A stretch of 64,000 nt of DNA from Streptomyces sp. GS7. Lineage in GTDB: Bacteria; Actinomycetota; Actinomycetes; Streptomycetales; Streptomycetaceae. The number at the start of each line of letters is the position of its first letter. The stretch's first letter is position 1. Below, one piece after another: positions 8,860-17,941 of the stretch. The position numbers and the translations under genes are program-made. The stretch lies in assembly GCF_009834125.1 (NCBI RefSeq), contig NZ_CP047146.1, positions 6,751,501 to 6,815,500 of the forward strand. The letters are read 5' to 3'. The notes under the pieces are model-generated. The model was given only the letters and a program-made list of their open reading frames with translations. It made no database searches and was not told the DNA's origin.

Positions 8860-9026
8860 TAAGGGTTTGTCCCGTAATCCCTGGTGGATCAGCGCACGGC
8901 GTCAGATGCGGTGTATCGCAAGGCGGAGGGGCATCCGGATACCGGACGTATCCGGATGTTCCGACAACGCAGCGAGGCGCCGTAGCTGTCGTCGTGCGCC
9001 CGCCAAGGATTACGGGACAACCCTTA
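8860..9026. repeat. MITE-like element with 20-bp terminal inverted repeats
   Basis: The left end TAAGGGTTTGTCCCGTAATCC (8860-8880) is matched in inverted orientation by GGATTACGGGACAACCCTTA at 9007-9026, with one base fewer in the right end. The 167-bp unit has no coding capacity and contains a further internal inverted repeat around ATCCGGAT. It lies immediately upstream of the WXG-type operon. I see no matching IS in the window. Confidence 0.6.
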
Positions 9027-9528
9027 GCGCGGCTTGCCTCGGTGTCCGCGGGGCTGTTCGTAGCCTGTCGCCGTTTCCACACACCCCGCACCCCACCTCA
9101 TATCGAACGCGAGAATTCCGTTTCAGCGTTCCATCGAATCAATGTGCGACAAATGCCCACCCTATGGCGTCGCCCTAACGTCGGTAAAGAATAGTCGTGC
9201 AATCCCATCTAACGCCTTCCGCTTCGGCGGGTTCCGCAGTACAGTGGCCGCAATACGGCAGGCCTGTACGGCGAAAGCGGCCTCGGCGGATTCCGTGGCA
9301 GCGTTCCGCATCTAGCGGACTGTGGCGCATATCCCTTCGCGGAGCCCTTTTCCGGAAGTCACCCTTTCTCGTCACGCATCCACAGCTCCACTTTTCTTGG
9401 GATTCACGGAGCGGCGAGATGCGTCCACTCGGGCTGATGGCAGTCCACTCCCCATTATTTTCCGCGCACTGCGGCATGGAATTACTTCTGCCCCGACGCA
9501 GGTCCAATTCCTCTTGGAAGGAGGAGAC
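9027..9528. other. Gene-free intergenic region
   Basis: Open frames here look like shadows without ribosome sites. The stretch is less GC-rich than its surroundings near 9100-9200 and around 9450-9500. It presumably holds the promoter of the secreted-protein gene that starts at 9529. I see no clear operator. Confidence 0.5.
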
Positions 9529-10146
9529 GTGTCAACTCAAGTAAATATCCACGGAAATCCGCAGGAAGGCGCCGTCGAGGGTTCGGGCGCGACGTCGAAG
9601 TGGCGTCGCCGTCTCACCCGCCTTGGTGTCTACGGACTGTTCGCGGTGCTGGCCGGAACCGCTGCGACGGCCACGGCGGCGCCCGCCGCGCAGTCGCGAG
9701 CGGTCAGCGTCGCGCCCGTGTCCATCACCTGCCGGAACGGCACGGGCACCGTGGTGAAGACCGACAACGACCCTGGTAAGCCGGTCATGTACCAGGCAAC
9801 GGGCACCTGCTCGGTCACGGGCACGGAGAACGGCAAGGCGAGCGGCACTGCCACGTTCTCGATCAACAAAAACAACTGCGTGAACGCTACGACACCCGTC
9901 ACGGGAACCATCGCCTGGCCCGATGGGACGCACAGCACCGTCACGGCCACCGTGGTGTGGGCCGCTACCGCCGGAAAGGGAATCACGGCCAGCATCTCCA
10001 GCGGCTCGATTACCAGCGGTGCCTTCGCGGGCACCGTGGTGAGCGGTACGGCCACGGCCGCTCAACAGGTCGAGGTCAACTGTGTCACCAGCGGGACCTT
10101 CGATGGGGCTACCGGCTCCGGCTCCGGGGCGGTGACCGGTAGCTGA
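9529..10146 (+). CDS. Secreted protein of unknown function
   Basis: A 205-residue protein with an exported N-terminus: about 30 polar residues, a basic cluster (KWRRRLTRLG), a hydrophobic core (VYGLFAVLAGTAATATAA) and a likely cleavage site after APAAQS. The mature part is a Thr/Gly/Ser-rich beta protein with paired cysteines (SITCRNGTG, GTCSVTG, NNCVNA, VNCVTSG). GTG 9529 is chosen because GGAGGAG lies 5 bases upstream; the frame extends further 5' without support. A strong hairpin follows the stop. It is on the same strand as the terpenoid operon but separated from it by the terminator. Confidence 0.7.
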   Translation: MSTQVNIHGNPQEGAVEGSGATSKWRRRLTRLGVYGLFAVLAGTAATATAAPAAQSRAVSVAPVSITCRNGTGTVVKTDNDPGKPVMYQATGTCSVTGTENGKASGTATFSINKNNCVNATTPVTGTIAWPDGTHSTVTATVVWAATAGKGITASISSGSITSGAFAGTVVSGTATAAQQVEVNCVTSGTFDGATGSGSGAVTGS

Positions 10147-10158
10147 CGGTTCCAACGG

Positions 10159-10195
10159 GCCTGTGCCGGGCGCGTCTTGCCTGCCCGGCACGGGC
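10159..10195. terminator. Rho-independent-type hairpin
   Basis: An inverted repeat GCCTGTGCCGGGC / GCCCGGCACGGGC (one mismatch pair) with an 11-base loop, 12 bases after the stop of the secreted-protein gene. No U-tract, as usual in Streptomyces. Confidence 0.65.
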
Positions 10196-10252
10196 TCCGG
10201 CAGTGGGCCCGCCCTCGACAACCGCCGGGGACTGCAGCGGTATGTCTCCCTC

Positions 10253-11152
10253 ATGAATACGGGGTGCACTGTGCGACGGGAACAGTCATATCGAGCCGAG
10301 GCACCGTCACCGGACACCGCGGTGATCAGTCCGTGCTCTGTAGCGGACAATCCCCTGGCAGCTCCGCCTCCCACCCGCTCGACGCCGCCCGTTCCCGACC
10401 ACATCGCCATCGTCATGGACGGAAACGGCCGTTGGGCCACCCGCCGGGGGCTTACGCGCACCCAAGGCCACGCAGCCGGCGCAAAGGCGCTGATACAGGT
10501 GGTCGAAGGCGCCGTCGAGATCGGTATCCGCCATCTGACGGTATTCGCGTTCTCCACCGAGAACTGGTGCCGTCCCGCAGTCGAAGTCGGTTTCCTGATG
10601 ACGCTGATGCGGAGCACCCTGCGCAAGCATCTTCAGCGGCTGCACGCCCATGCCGTGCGCGTCAGGCACGTGGGACGACGCACCGGTCTGCCTCCCGATC
10701 TCATCAGCGAGATCAAGGCAGCCGAGCAGCTGACCGCCGACAACGACCGGCTCACCCTGACCATTTGCCTCGACTACGGAGGCCGGACAGAACTGGTCGA
10801 CGCGGCCCGCAGCATCGCCGAGGCCGCCGCCATCGGCACGCTGGACCCGGCGACCCTCGACGCCCAGATGTTCGCCCGCCACCTCTACTCCCCCGAACTG
10901 CCGGACGTCGACCTGTTCATCCGCACCTCCGGTGAGCAACGCATCAGCAACTTCCTGCTCTGGCAGTGCGCTTACGCCGAACTCGTCTTCGTCGACACAC
11001 CGTGGCCCGACTTCGACCGCCATCACCTACGGCAGGCGGTGGAAATCTACGCGACCCGCAACCGCACCTTCGGAGCCGTCGAGGACCCGGGCCGCAGCAC
11101 CGAGCCATCCGTACCCAGGAGGCAGCCGTGTACCTCGACCAACGAGCCCTGA
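10253..11152 (+). CDS. cis-Prenyltransferase (UppS/undecaprenyl diphosphate synthase family)
   Basis: A soluble enzyme that condenses isopentenyl diphosphate onto an allylic diphosphate with Z geometry. All family signatures are present: MDGNGRWAT with the catalytic Asp, GHAAGAKAL, FAFSTENW and RTSGEQRISNFLLWQ. The 299-residue product has an extra 45-residue N-terminal region rich in Pro and Ala. ATG 10253 was preferred, but GTG 10271 is possible. It overlaps the next gene by 25 bp. Chromosomal cell-wall uppS genes do not usually lie in such a cluster, so this is probably a specialised paralogue. Product chain length is unknown. Confidence 0.88.
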   Translation: MNTGCTVRREQSYRAEAPSPDTAVISPCSVADNPLAAPPPTRSTPPVPDHIAIVMDGNGRWATRRGLTRTQGHAAGAKALIQVVEGAVEIGIRHLTVFAFSTENWCRPAVEVGFLMTLMRSTLRKHLQRLHAHAVRVRHVGRRTGLPPDLISEIKAAEQLTADNDRLTLTICLDYGGRTELVDAARSIAEAAAIGTLDPATLDAQMFARHLYSPELPDVDLFIRTSGEQRISNFLLWQCAYAELVFVDTPWPDFDRHHLRQAVEIYATRNRTFGAVEDPGRSTEPSVPRRQPCTSTNEP

Positions 11153-12096
11153 CCCGCGCCGGAATCCACGATCCGCTCCTGCGCGAGTCCTACGAGTACT
11201 GCCGCCGACTCCTGACCGCCATCGGGGACGGGAAAGACATCTGGCGCGGCAGCCTGCTGCTGCCACCGGAACGACGACCGCACCTGTGGACTGTGTACGG
11301 GTTCGCCCGCCACGTCGACGAGATGTCTGAGGCGGCCATCGAAACCGGGGCGGGGCGAGCACAGTTCGCTGACTGGTGCACCACCGCGATGGCCGACCTT
11401 GAATCCGGGCACTCGTGTGAGCCGAGCGTGCGCGCGCTGATCCACACACTCCGCACCTGGGACCTCGACCCCACAGGCGCCCAGGCGTTCCTCGACGCCT
11501 ATCTGATGGACCAGCGCGTCACGGAGTACTCCACCTTCGATGATCTGCTGGGCTACCTGCGTCTCATCGCCGTCGAGCCGTTCCGGATGGTCGTCGCTGT
11601 CATGGGACCTGCGAGCCGGCCGGCCGGGTCGGAAGCCGAGGCGGTGGCACTGGCCCTGTACCTGACCAACCTGATCCGTGACGTCGCCGAGGACCAGCGG
11701 CTCGGTCGGACCTATCTGCCGCTGGAGGACCTGGACCGGTTCGGCGTCACGCGTGAGGACTTGGCCTGCGGACGGATGACCCCGGCCGTCAGGGACCTGG
11801 TGAAGTTCCAGGTGGACCGGGCCCACGCCCTCTACGAGCGCGGCGCCGGCCTCCCCGGTCTCCTGCACCCCCAATGCCGGGGACTGGTCACGGCCTCGCT
11901 GATGTTCTACCGGTCCTACCTCACCGAGATCGAGCGGCGGGACTACGACGTGCTGAGCGCCAAGCCCCGGATCGGTCCCGCACACCAGGCACGGATGGCG
12001 CTGCGCCTGGGCGTGCCCCTGGTGATGTCCCGAGCCCGCCGTTCCGCTAGCGGAACGGGCCACACGTGGCACCGGGAGGGAGCCGCGTGTTCGTGA
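11128..12096 (+). CDS. Squalene/phytoene synthase-family protein
   Basis: A 322-residue trans-isoprenyl diphosphate condensing enzyme (head-to-head type). The second Asp-rich motif is clear (NLIRDVAEDQRLGRTYLP). The first motif reads FARHVDEMSE, so its first Asp is replaced compared with DDxxD. GTG 11128 is preceded by AGGAGG and lies inside the upstream cis-prenyltransferase gene, indicating translational coupling. The substrate may be the product of the upstream enzyme, which would be an unusual Z-configured precursor; this is inference. A carotenoid/squalene role is less likely because no desaturase or cyclase is adjacent. Confidence 0.82.
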   Translation: MYLDQRALTRAGIHDPLLRESYEYCRRLLTAIGDGKDIWRGSLLLPPERRPHLWTVYGFARHVDEMSEAAIETGAGRAQFADWCTTAMADLESGHSCEPSVRALIHTLRTWDLDPTGAQAFLDAYLMDQRVTEYSTFDDLLGYLRLIAVEPFRMVVAVMGPASRPAGSEAEAVALALYLTNLIRDVAEDQRLGRTYLPLEDLDRFGVTREDLACGRMTPAVRDLVKFQVDRAHALYERGAGLPGLLHPQCRGLVTASLMFYRSYLTEIERRDYDVLSAKPRIGPAHQARMALRLGVPLVMSRARRSASGTGHTWHREGAACS

Positions 12097-14255
12097 CGCT
12101 CGGCCGTGCCGCCGCACGCCGTAGTTGGGTCTTTCTCGTGGTGCCCCTGGTGTTGGCCGTACTGGCGGCGGTCGCAGCGTCAGGCATCCACGACCGGCTC
12201 AGCTACGGGGGAATCATCGCGCAGGACGCCGAGTCCAACCGGGCCGCCGTGGCGGTCCGGGAGCGCATCGGGCGCGGTGGCGCGGACGTGGTCGCCATCT
12301 ACCGCAACCCCCACCACACGGTGGACGAGCCGATGTTCCGCCGGGCAGTGGAGGATTCACTGGCGTCCGCGCCGAAAAGAACCGTCGTCTCCACCATGAC
12401 GTACTGGTCGCGCGATCTGCCCCCGCTGGTCTCCAAGGACCACCATGCGACGGCCGTCGCGATCATGCTCGCCGGTGCGGACGACACGAGCCGCGTGGCC
12501 AGTTACCACCGGCTGCGCCCGGCGTTGCGGGCCGAGGGCTTCGACATCGAGTACGCCGGGCCGGTCGCGGTGGTCGACGGGGTCGCCGAGCGGACCCTGG
12601 CGGATGTGCGGCGCGCCGAACTGATCGCGTTTCCCCTGGTGCTGGCCCTGCTCCTGCTGATCTTCCGCAGCCTGGTGGCGGCCCTGTTGCCGGTGGTCAT
12701 CGGTGGGCTCAGCATCGGTATCACGCTGGGCGTCCTGGTGCTGCTGAGCGGCACGGTGGAGATCTCGTTCATCACCGTGAGCCTGGTGACCTCCCTGGGA
12801 CTGGCGCTGGGAGTGGACGCCGCCCTTTTCGTCGTCGGCCGGTTCCGCGAGGAGCTCGCCGGCCGTCACAGCGTGCCGGACGCGGTCACGGCCACCTGCG
12901 CCACCGCCGGCCGCACGGTGTTCCTGTCCGGGGCCACCATGACCGGCATCGCTCTGGGATTCCTGCTCTTCCCCGTCGGTGTCATGCAGGCGTGCGGTGT
13001 CGGCGCAGCTGTCGTCATCGCCGTCAGCGCCGTCCTCAGCGTCACCGCGCTGCCCGCCGCTCTGGCCCTCCTCGGCCCGCGCGTGAACGCCGGACGGCTC
13101 CGCCGGCCACGGCGAAAGGACACGGTCCCGGCAGAGGGGCCCTGGGCCGGACTGGCTCGTGCGGTGATGGCCCGGCCAGGGCACTACGTGATCGGTACGC
13201 TGCTGGCGCTGCTGGCCCTGACCGCACCGTTCGCACATATCACCCTCGGCTTCCCCGACCAGCGGACCCTGCCCGCCGATGCGCCCGCCCGCCTGGCCTC
13301 CGACGCCCTGCGGCACGACTTCGCGCTCGGCGGGCTGGACACCGTGCAGGTGATGGTCACCGTGCCGCAGCGGCTGGACACCCGCGACGGACAGCGGACA
13401 CTGACCGCCTGGGCCGGCGAACTAGTCCACCTGCCCGGCACCGGCGCCGGGCTCATCGCCGCAACGTCCCAGCACAGTGCGGTGATCTATCTGAGCCACA
13501 ACGGCAGCGCCGAGGACCCGGCTACCCGCGCACTGGTGCGGCACATTCGCGCGCTACCCCCGCCGGACGGCGGCCAAGTTCTGGTGGGCGGGCTGTCGGC
13601 CATGGCCCAGGACACCCTCCAACTGCTGGGCCGCCGACTGCCGTGGGTCCTGCTGTATATCGCGGTGTTCACGTATGTGCTGCTGCTGACGACGTTGCGG
13701 TCGGTCGTCCTGCCGGCGAAGGCACTGCTCGTCAACGCGCTGTCCCTCGGAGCCTCCTTCGGCGCGCTCGTGTGGATCTTCCAGGACGGGCATCTGACCT
13801 GGCTTGTCGGCGCAAGCCGCACCGGATACATCGACGTCGCCCAACCCGTGATCATGCTGATCCTGCTGATCGGCCTCTCCATGGACTACGAGTTCTTCCT
13901 GCTGTCGCGCATCCGCGAGCAGTACGACGCCACCGGGGACAACACCGCCGCGGTCGCGACTGGGCTACAGCAGTCCGCTCCGGTCTTCACCTCAGCCGCG
14001 GCGGTAGTTATGGCCGTCAGCGCGGCCTTCACCACCAGCGGCGTAACCATGGTCAAAGAGCTGTGCGTCGGGATGTTCATCGCCATCGCGCTGGACGCCA
14101 CCCTCATCCGAGCACTGCTCGTCCCGGCCACCATGCGGCTGCTGGGCCGGGCCAACTGGTGGCTGCCCGGCGCCAAGCACCGACAGTGGGGCGGACAGGA
14201 GGCACCTGCTCCCCTGAAGCGCCCGGCGAGTGCGCGTCAAAGCAGCAACCCGTGA
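12087..14255 (+). CDS. MMPL-family (RND) lipid exporter
   Basis: A 722-residue integral membrane protein with the RND/MMPL layout: an N-terminal membrane helix, an extracytoplasmic domain, a cluster of helices (LIAFPLVLALLLLIFRSLVAALLPVVIGG onward is the first block), a second extracytoplasmic domain and a second helix cluster ending in LLGRANWW. The proton-relay Asp-Tyr pairs are visible (LALGVDAALFVVGRFREE and LSMDYEFFLLSRIREQ). GTG 12087 has GGGAGGG upstream and overlaps the previous stop. As the last gene of the terpenoid operon it probably exports the lipid product. Confidence 0.88.
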   Translation: MFVTLGRAAARRSWVFLVVPLVLAVLAAVAASGIHDRLSYGGIIAQDAESNRAAVAVRERIGRGGADVVAIYRNPHHTVDEPMFRRAVEDSLASAPKRTVVSTMTYWSRDLPPLVSKDHHATAVAIMLAGADDTSRVASYHRLRPALRAEGFDIEYAGPVAVVDGVAERTLADVRRAELIAFPLVLALLLLIFRSLVAALLPVVIGGLSIGITLGVLVLLSGTVEISFITVSLVTSLGLALGVDAALFVVGRFREELAGRHSVPDAVTATCATAGRTVFLSGATMTGIALGFLLFPVGVMQACGVGAAVVIAVSAVLSVTALPAALALLGPRVNAGRLRRPRRKDTVPAEGPWAGLARAVMARPGHYVIGTLLALLALTAPFAHITLGFPDQRTLPADAPARLASDALRHDFALGGLDTVQVMVTVPQRLDTRDGQRTLTAWAGELVHLPGTGAGLIAATSQHSAVIYLSHNGSAEDPATRALVRHIRALPPPDGGQVLVGGLSAMAQDTLQLLGRRLPWVLLYIAVFTYVLLLTTLRSVVLPAKALLVNALSLGASFGALVWIFQDGHLTWLVGASRTGYIDVAQPVIMLILLIGLSMDYEFFLLSRIREQYDATGDNTAAVATGLQQSAPVFTSAAAVVMAVSAAFTTSGVTMVKELCVGMFIAIALDATLIRALLVPATMRLLGRANWWLPGAKHRQWGGQEAPAPLKRPASARQSSNP

Positions 14256-14737
14256 GCCGTCTGGCCGAGCGCGATGAGAGCCGGCCTCCCGAGGTCGAAA
14301 TCACCAACTGGCTGCCTGCGAAGCCTCCCCAGCGACCGCTGCCCTGCCGGTATCGATTCGCGGTGACCGCGGCACAGACGGCGGCCTGTGCCGCGCGTCC
14401 GGCCTGCTGGATCCGGCGCGAGGACATGACGACAGTCAGGCCGTGCCGGACCTGGACGGGCAGGTACCGCTGTGCTCTCTTGAAAATGACGTGAGCGGAC
14501 TATGCGGCCGCACTCAGTTCGAGGATGACCTCGTAGCCGAGGGCGCCGAGTGCTTTTCGGGAAGTAAGTGCGGCAAGGCCAACACTGGCACCAAAGTGTC
14601 GTATATGCGCCGGAGATATCCCCTGGACGGCCATCCTTGCCACCTGTGATGATCCGTAAGCATTGCTCCTGTGCGGTTCCTGTGAACCGGCGGGGCAGCG
14701 CCGTACCTTTCGCACCACTTCTCAGGGGGGAACACCC
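14256..14737. other. Gene-free stretch with a possible transposase-end relic
   Basis: No supported gene is present. On the minus strand between about 14510 and 14650 a short frame reads like the C-terminal end of a larger protein (ARMAVQGISPAHIRHFGA, LTSRKALGALGYEVILELSA), possibly an IS remnant, but I cannot name the family. The promoter of the gene at 14738 must lie at the right end. Confidence 0.35.
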
Positions 14738-15166
14738 ATGAAGCAGTCCCGTCTGCGCGCCCGTATCGGCGCCACCGCGGCCGCCGCCGTCGTCCTGACC
14801 GGCGGCGCGGTGGCTCTGGCCGCTCCGGCCTCGGCCAAGGCCAACCTCATCGCCATCGACGGCGCCGAGTACGTGGCCAAGCCCAAGCACGTGATCATCG
14901 TCGATGTCACCTACTCCTGCGACACCGGCGAGACCCTGCGCATCGAGGGCGTGGCCACCAGCACGGTCAACAAGAAGGCCGTCGCCACCGGCACTCTCGC
15001 CAGCGGCGAGGTGACCTGCGACTTCGGCTCCCACATCGCGGAGGTGAAGCTGACCCCGAAGGCGGGGGCCGTCTTCCACAAGGGCGACAAGGTGAAGGTC
15101 GCCGTCAAGACCCTCGACGCGACGAACGACGTCTACGCCGACGCAGAGAAGTTCGCGAAGATCTGA
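14738..15166 (+). CDS. Small secreted protein
   Basis: A 142-residue protein with a Sec signal peptide (MKQSRLRARIG, hydrophobic AAAAVVLTGGAVALAA, cleavage near ASA-KA). The mature domain of about 110 residues is a beta-rich single domain with two cysteines (VDVTYSCDTGETLRIEG and GEVTCDFGSH), probably forming a disulfide. ATG 14738 follows AGGGGGGAAC. I do not recognise the family. It is a stand-alone gene ending at a strong terminator. Confidence 0.7.
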   Translation: MKQSRLRARIGATAAAAVVLTGGAVALAAPASAKANLIAIDGAEYVAKPKHVIIVDVTYSCDTGETLRIEGVATSTVNKKAVATGTLASGEVTCDFGSHIAEVKLTPKAGAVFHKGDKVKVAVKTLDATNDVYADAEKFAKI

Positions 15167-15175
15167 GTGCCGGGA

Positions 15176-15207
15176 GCTGTCCGGGCCGGACCGACCGCCC
15201 GGACAGC
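15176..15207. terminator. Hairpin terminator
   Basis: A perfect 11-bp inverted repeat GCTGTCCGGGC / GCCCGGACAGC with a 10-base loop, 9 bases after the stop of the small secreted protein. Confidence 0.75.
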
Positions 15208-15424
15208 CAACGCTCAGACCGCCGCACCGCCCCTACGACACCCTCGGCGCCGTCCCCCGCAGCCATGCGGCGGGCGGCGCCGAGGGCGTTCTCCCGCAGC
15301 TCGGGGCGCGCACGGCGAGCCGCTCCTCGGTGAGCTTCTTGACGGAGACGGGCGCGGCGACGGTGCCCAGCGCGGCCAGCCGCCCGGCCCAGAAGGGCTG
15401 ATCGCTGAAGCCAAGGCTGCGTCC

Positions 15425-15472
15425 GGCTGCGGCTGCGGCTGCGGCTGCGGCTGCGGCTGCGGCTGCCAGAGC
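15425..15472. repeat. Hexanucleotide tandem repeat (GGCTGC) x8
   Basis: Eight uninterrupted copies of GGCTGC. It lies in apparently non-coding DNA next to a decayed phage-type gene. Read on either strand it encodes only simple repeats (poly-Ala, Ser-Arg or Cys-Gly). Confidence 0.9.
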
Positions 15473-15544
15473 CAACCGGGCGGCCCTGATGGGGATCCTT
15501 GAAACCAAGAATCCTCATCAACGGTTCGTCGGCTTCGTGAGCCG

Positions 15545-15884
15545 CGGCGGAACGCGATACCGACCAGCTTCGAGCGCCGGGGTAGTCCGGCGGCTCGATG
15601 GCGAAATCGGAGAGCAGATACGTTGAAATGGCGATGGGTGGCACCTACTGCCGCTCGGCGACGAACAACCGATCCTGCTCACGGTCGTACGCCGCGGCCC
15701 TCATCACCCACGCGTACTGCCTCGACCAGCGGCCCAGCAGCGTCCGGGATTTATGCAACTCCTGTGCCACCTTCGCAACACTCCGCCCAGGACCAAGATC
15801 GCGGTACACAGCGAACGCCTCGAACGCCTGGGAAGACTCACCGTTCTGCCGCTCCCAGGTCTCCGCAGCAGTCCGGTCCCTCAC
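15545..15884 (-). pseudogene. Internally deleted copy of the phage-like (terminase-associated) gene
   Basis: The first 79 codons from 15884 match the N-terminus of the protein encoded at 47950-48855 ([38 protein letters not shown]). After a TAG the same frame resumes as VPPIAISTYLLSDFAIEPPDYP, which matches MPPSSY...AYLLSDFAVAPTDYP more than 100 residues further along in the intact protein. The middle is therefore deleted and the C-terminus lost. A second, more degraded relic is at 5858-5973. Confidence 0.75.
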
Positions 15885-16140
15885 CGGAAACCTTCTCTCT
15901 CCCCACGCCGCTATTCATCATGCACGAGCGACAGTCACAGCTGTCCCACGGAGCTGACCGTGCCACGGGGGCGCGGTGAGCCAGGCGCGAGGCGCGGGCT
16001 TGTGCGGCGGAGGTGTCATCGGGTACCTCGCGAGCTCTCGTTGGCGGGGGTGCCATTGCGCTCCGCGGCCTCCAGCAGGGCGAAGGTGCGGGCTGACTCT
16101 CCCCTGTCTCGCGTCCCAGCAGGAGGCAGACCAGACAGTC

Positions 16141-16712
16141 TCATTCGCGCGACCTATTCCGGATGCGAGATATGCCGGATTCGGTGGTGTTCTCCGGGTG
16201 GCTTGCGCTCTTCGATGCTGCGCTAAGGGACTTGTCGTCCAGTTCGTCGGCGAGGGCGCATACAGCGGCGTGTGCGCGGTCACGTTCGGGGGGGCGGGAA
16301 GAAGTCGCGGCGGCCGACGCGTCGCAGTTCGGCGCGCAGTCTGCGTACGACGGATGCGGTGTTGGCGGCGTCGGCGACCTGGGTTGCCTGGTCGATGACG
16401 GCTTGGTATTCGGCGGCGCGGGCTGCGGCCATGGTGGTGGCCAGTTCGCGCTCCTGGGCGTGGGTGGCGGGCTGGGCGATCCAGATGGCGGCGGTGCCGC
16501 CTGCCTCAATGGCCTCGTCGGCGAGCCACTCCAGCTGTTCGCGGGCGCGGGCGTCGGCGGGCAGTGCGACCAGACCGTCGGAGAGTTGGGCGACTCCCAG
16601 GCGCTTGAGCTTGCGTCAGATGGCGATGCGGGGCGAGGAGGGTTCGCGGGGCATCCGGTAGGAGAGCAGGACCCACTCGCCCGGGTCGCGGGTCGGCCGG
16701 TCAGCGGCCACA
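16141..16712 (-). pseudogene. ChrB-like (chromate-resistance regulator N-terminal domain) pseudogene
   Basis: The minus strand encodes a PaaX/ChrB-type domain: EWVLLSYRMPREPSSPRIAI, then a TGA (16616-16618) where a Trp codon is expected, then RKLKRLGVAQLSDGLVALP, EQLEWLADEAIEAGGTAA and AAARAAEYQAVIDQA. A run of seven G at 16288-16294 (C on the coding strand) shifts the frame just before the C-terminus (ERDRAHAAVCALADELDD). One nonsense and one frameshift mutation make it inactive unless one is a sequencing error. No chrA transporter is adjacent. Confidence 0.7.
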
Positions 16713-16813
16713 GCGTGCACCGATCCGCGCATCGGACGTTGTCCGGTCCATCGCCGCTCCCCACAGTCAACCCGCACTGGATGCAACCATGGTTTCATGC
16801 GGTTTGGGGTGCA

Positions 16814-17941
16814 TCAAGCGGACCTGGGCGGCTGTGGAAGGGTGGGGAGGGTGATCCATGCGACGGCGCCGCCGTCGGGGTGGTTGTAGGCGCCGTACTC
16901 GCCGTTGGCGGCGCGGGCGATGGCGGCGGCGATGGCCAGTCCGAGGCCGGTGCCGGTGGTGGCGCGGGAGCGGTCGGCCTGGGTGAAGCGGTCGAAGGCA
17001 TGCGGGAGGAAGTCGGGCGGGAAGCCGGGGCCGTGGTCCCGGACCTCGATGCGGACCTGCTTCTCATGCGCCGGCATTTCGTGAGCCGGCTTCTCGTAGG
17101 GGCGGGCGGTGACTTCCACGGAGCCGCGGCCGTGCTGCTGGGCGTTGTGGATCAGGTTCGTCACCGCTCGTTCCAGGCGGTCGTGCGGGACGGCGGCGGT
17201 CAGTCCGTCGGGGCAGCCGACGGTGACGGCCGTGCCGGGGGAGCCGTTCCGCAGGCGGGCGGCCACGCGGTGCAGGAGCCGGGCCAGGTCGGGCACCGCC
17301 GACCCGGCGGGGGTGGTGTCGCGGCGGTCGGTGCGGGCGAGGAGCAGCAGGTCCTCGGAGAGCTGGACGAGCCGTTCGGTCTCCTCATGGGCGGAGACGA
17401 GGGCGGCGCGCAGCTCGGCGGCTTCGCGGGGGTGGCGCAGGGCGAGTTCGATCTCCGTGCGCAGCAGGCTGAGCGGGGTGCGCAGTTCGTGGCTGGCGTC
17501 GGCGACGAAGAGCCGTTCGTGGTTGAGGGCGGTCTGGAGGCGGGTGAGCATGTCGTTGAGGGTGGTGGCGAGGCGGGCGATCTCGTCGCGGCTGGGTGGT
17601 ACGTCGAGGCGGTAGCCGGGGGTGTCCTCGGTGACGGCGGCGGCCTGGGTGCGCATGCGTTCCACTGGGCGCAGGGCCGCGGCGGCCAGCAGGTAGGCGC
17701 CGATGGTGGCGAGGATGAGAACGATGGGCAGGGCGGTGAGCAGTTCGCGTACCAGGTCGTCGAGGGCTTCCTGCTGGGCCTGGTGGGCGATGCCGGTGAC
17801 GGAGCCGTATTCGCTCTGGGACTCGCGGAATCGGCTGAGGGTGAGGTAGCCGGCGCCGGCCAGGACCAGGGCCATCACGGCGGCGAAGATCGCGGTGAGG
17901 CGGATGCGGAGCGGGATGCGGTTCATGACGGGCGGGTTCAT
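16814..17941 (-). CDS. Sensor histidine kinase (OmpR-partner type)
   Basis: A 375-residue membrane kinase. A first membrane helix (IRLTAIFAAVMALVLAGAGYL), a short extracytoplasmic loop of about 50 residues and a second helix (LLTALPIVLILATIGAYLLAA) are followed by HAMP, the HisKA box ASHELRTPLSLL, and HATPase_c with an N-box (LERAVTNLIHNAQQHG) and G-boxes (HGPGFPPDF, GTGLGLAI). ATG 17941 overlaps the response-regulator stop (ATGA), so the pair is co-translated. The small sensor loop suggests membrane or ligand sensing; the stimulus is unknown. Confidence 0.92.
   Translation of the reverse strand: MNPPVMNRIPLRIRLTAIFAAVMALVLAGAGYLTLSRFRESQSEYGSVTGIAHQAQQEALDDLVRELLTALPIVLILATIGAYLLAAAALRPVERMRTQAAAVTEDTPGYRLDVPPSRDEIARLATTLNDMLTRLQTALNHERLFVADASHELRTPLSLLRTEIELALRHPREAAELRAALVSAHEETERLVQLSEDLLLLARTDRRDTTPAGSAVPDLARLLHRVAARLRNGSPGTAVTVGCPDGLTAAVPHDRLERAVTNLIHNAQQHGRGSVEVTARPYEKPAHEMPAHEKQVRIEVRDHGPGFPPDFLPHAFDRFTQADRSRATTGTGLGLAIAAAIARAANGEYGAYNHPDGGAVAWITLPTLPQPPRSA

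Noticed and set aside
12125..14494. A 789-codon plus-strand frame overlapping the MMPL gene
   Set aside because: Out-of-frame shadow with arginine-rich composition; the MMPL frame has all family motifs.
15425..15472. CRISPR-like array
   Set aside because: Contiguous hexamer microsatellite without spacers.
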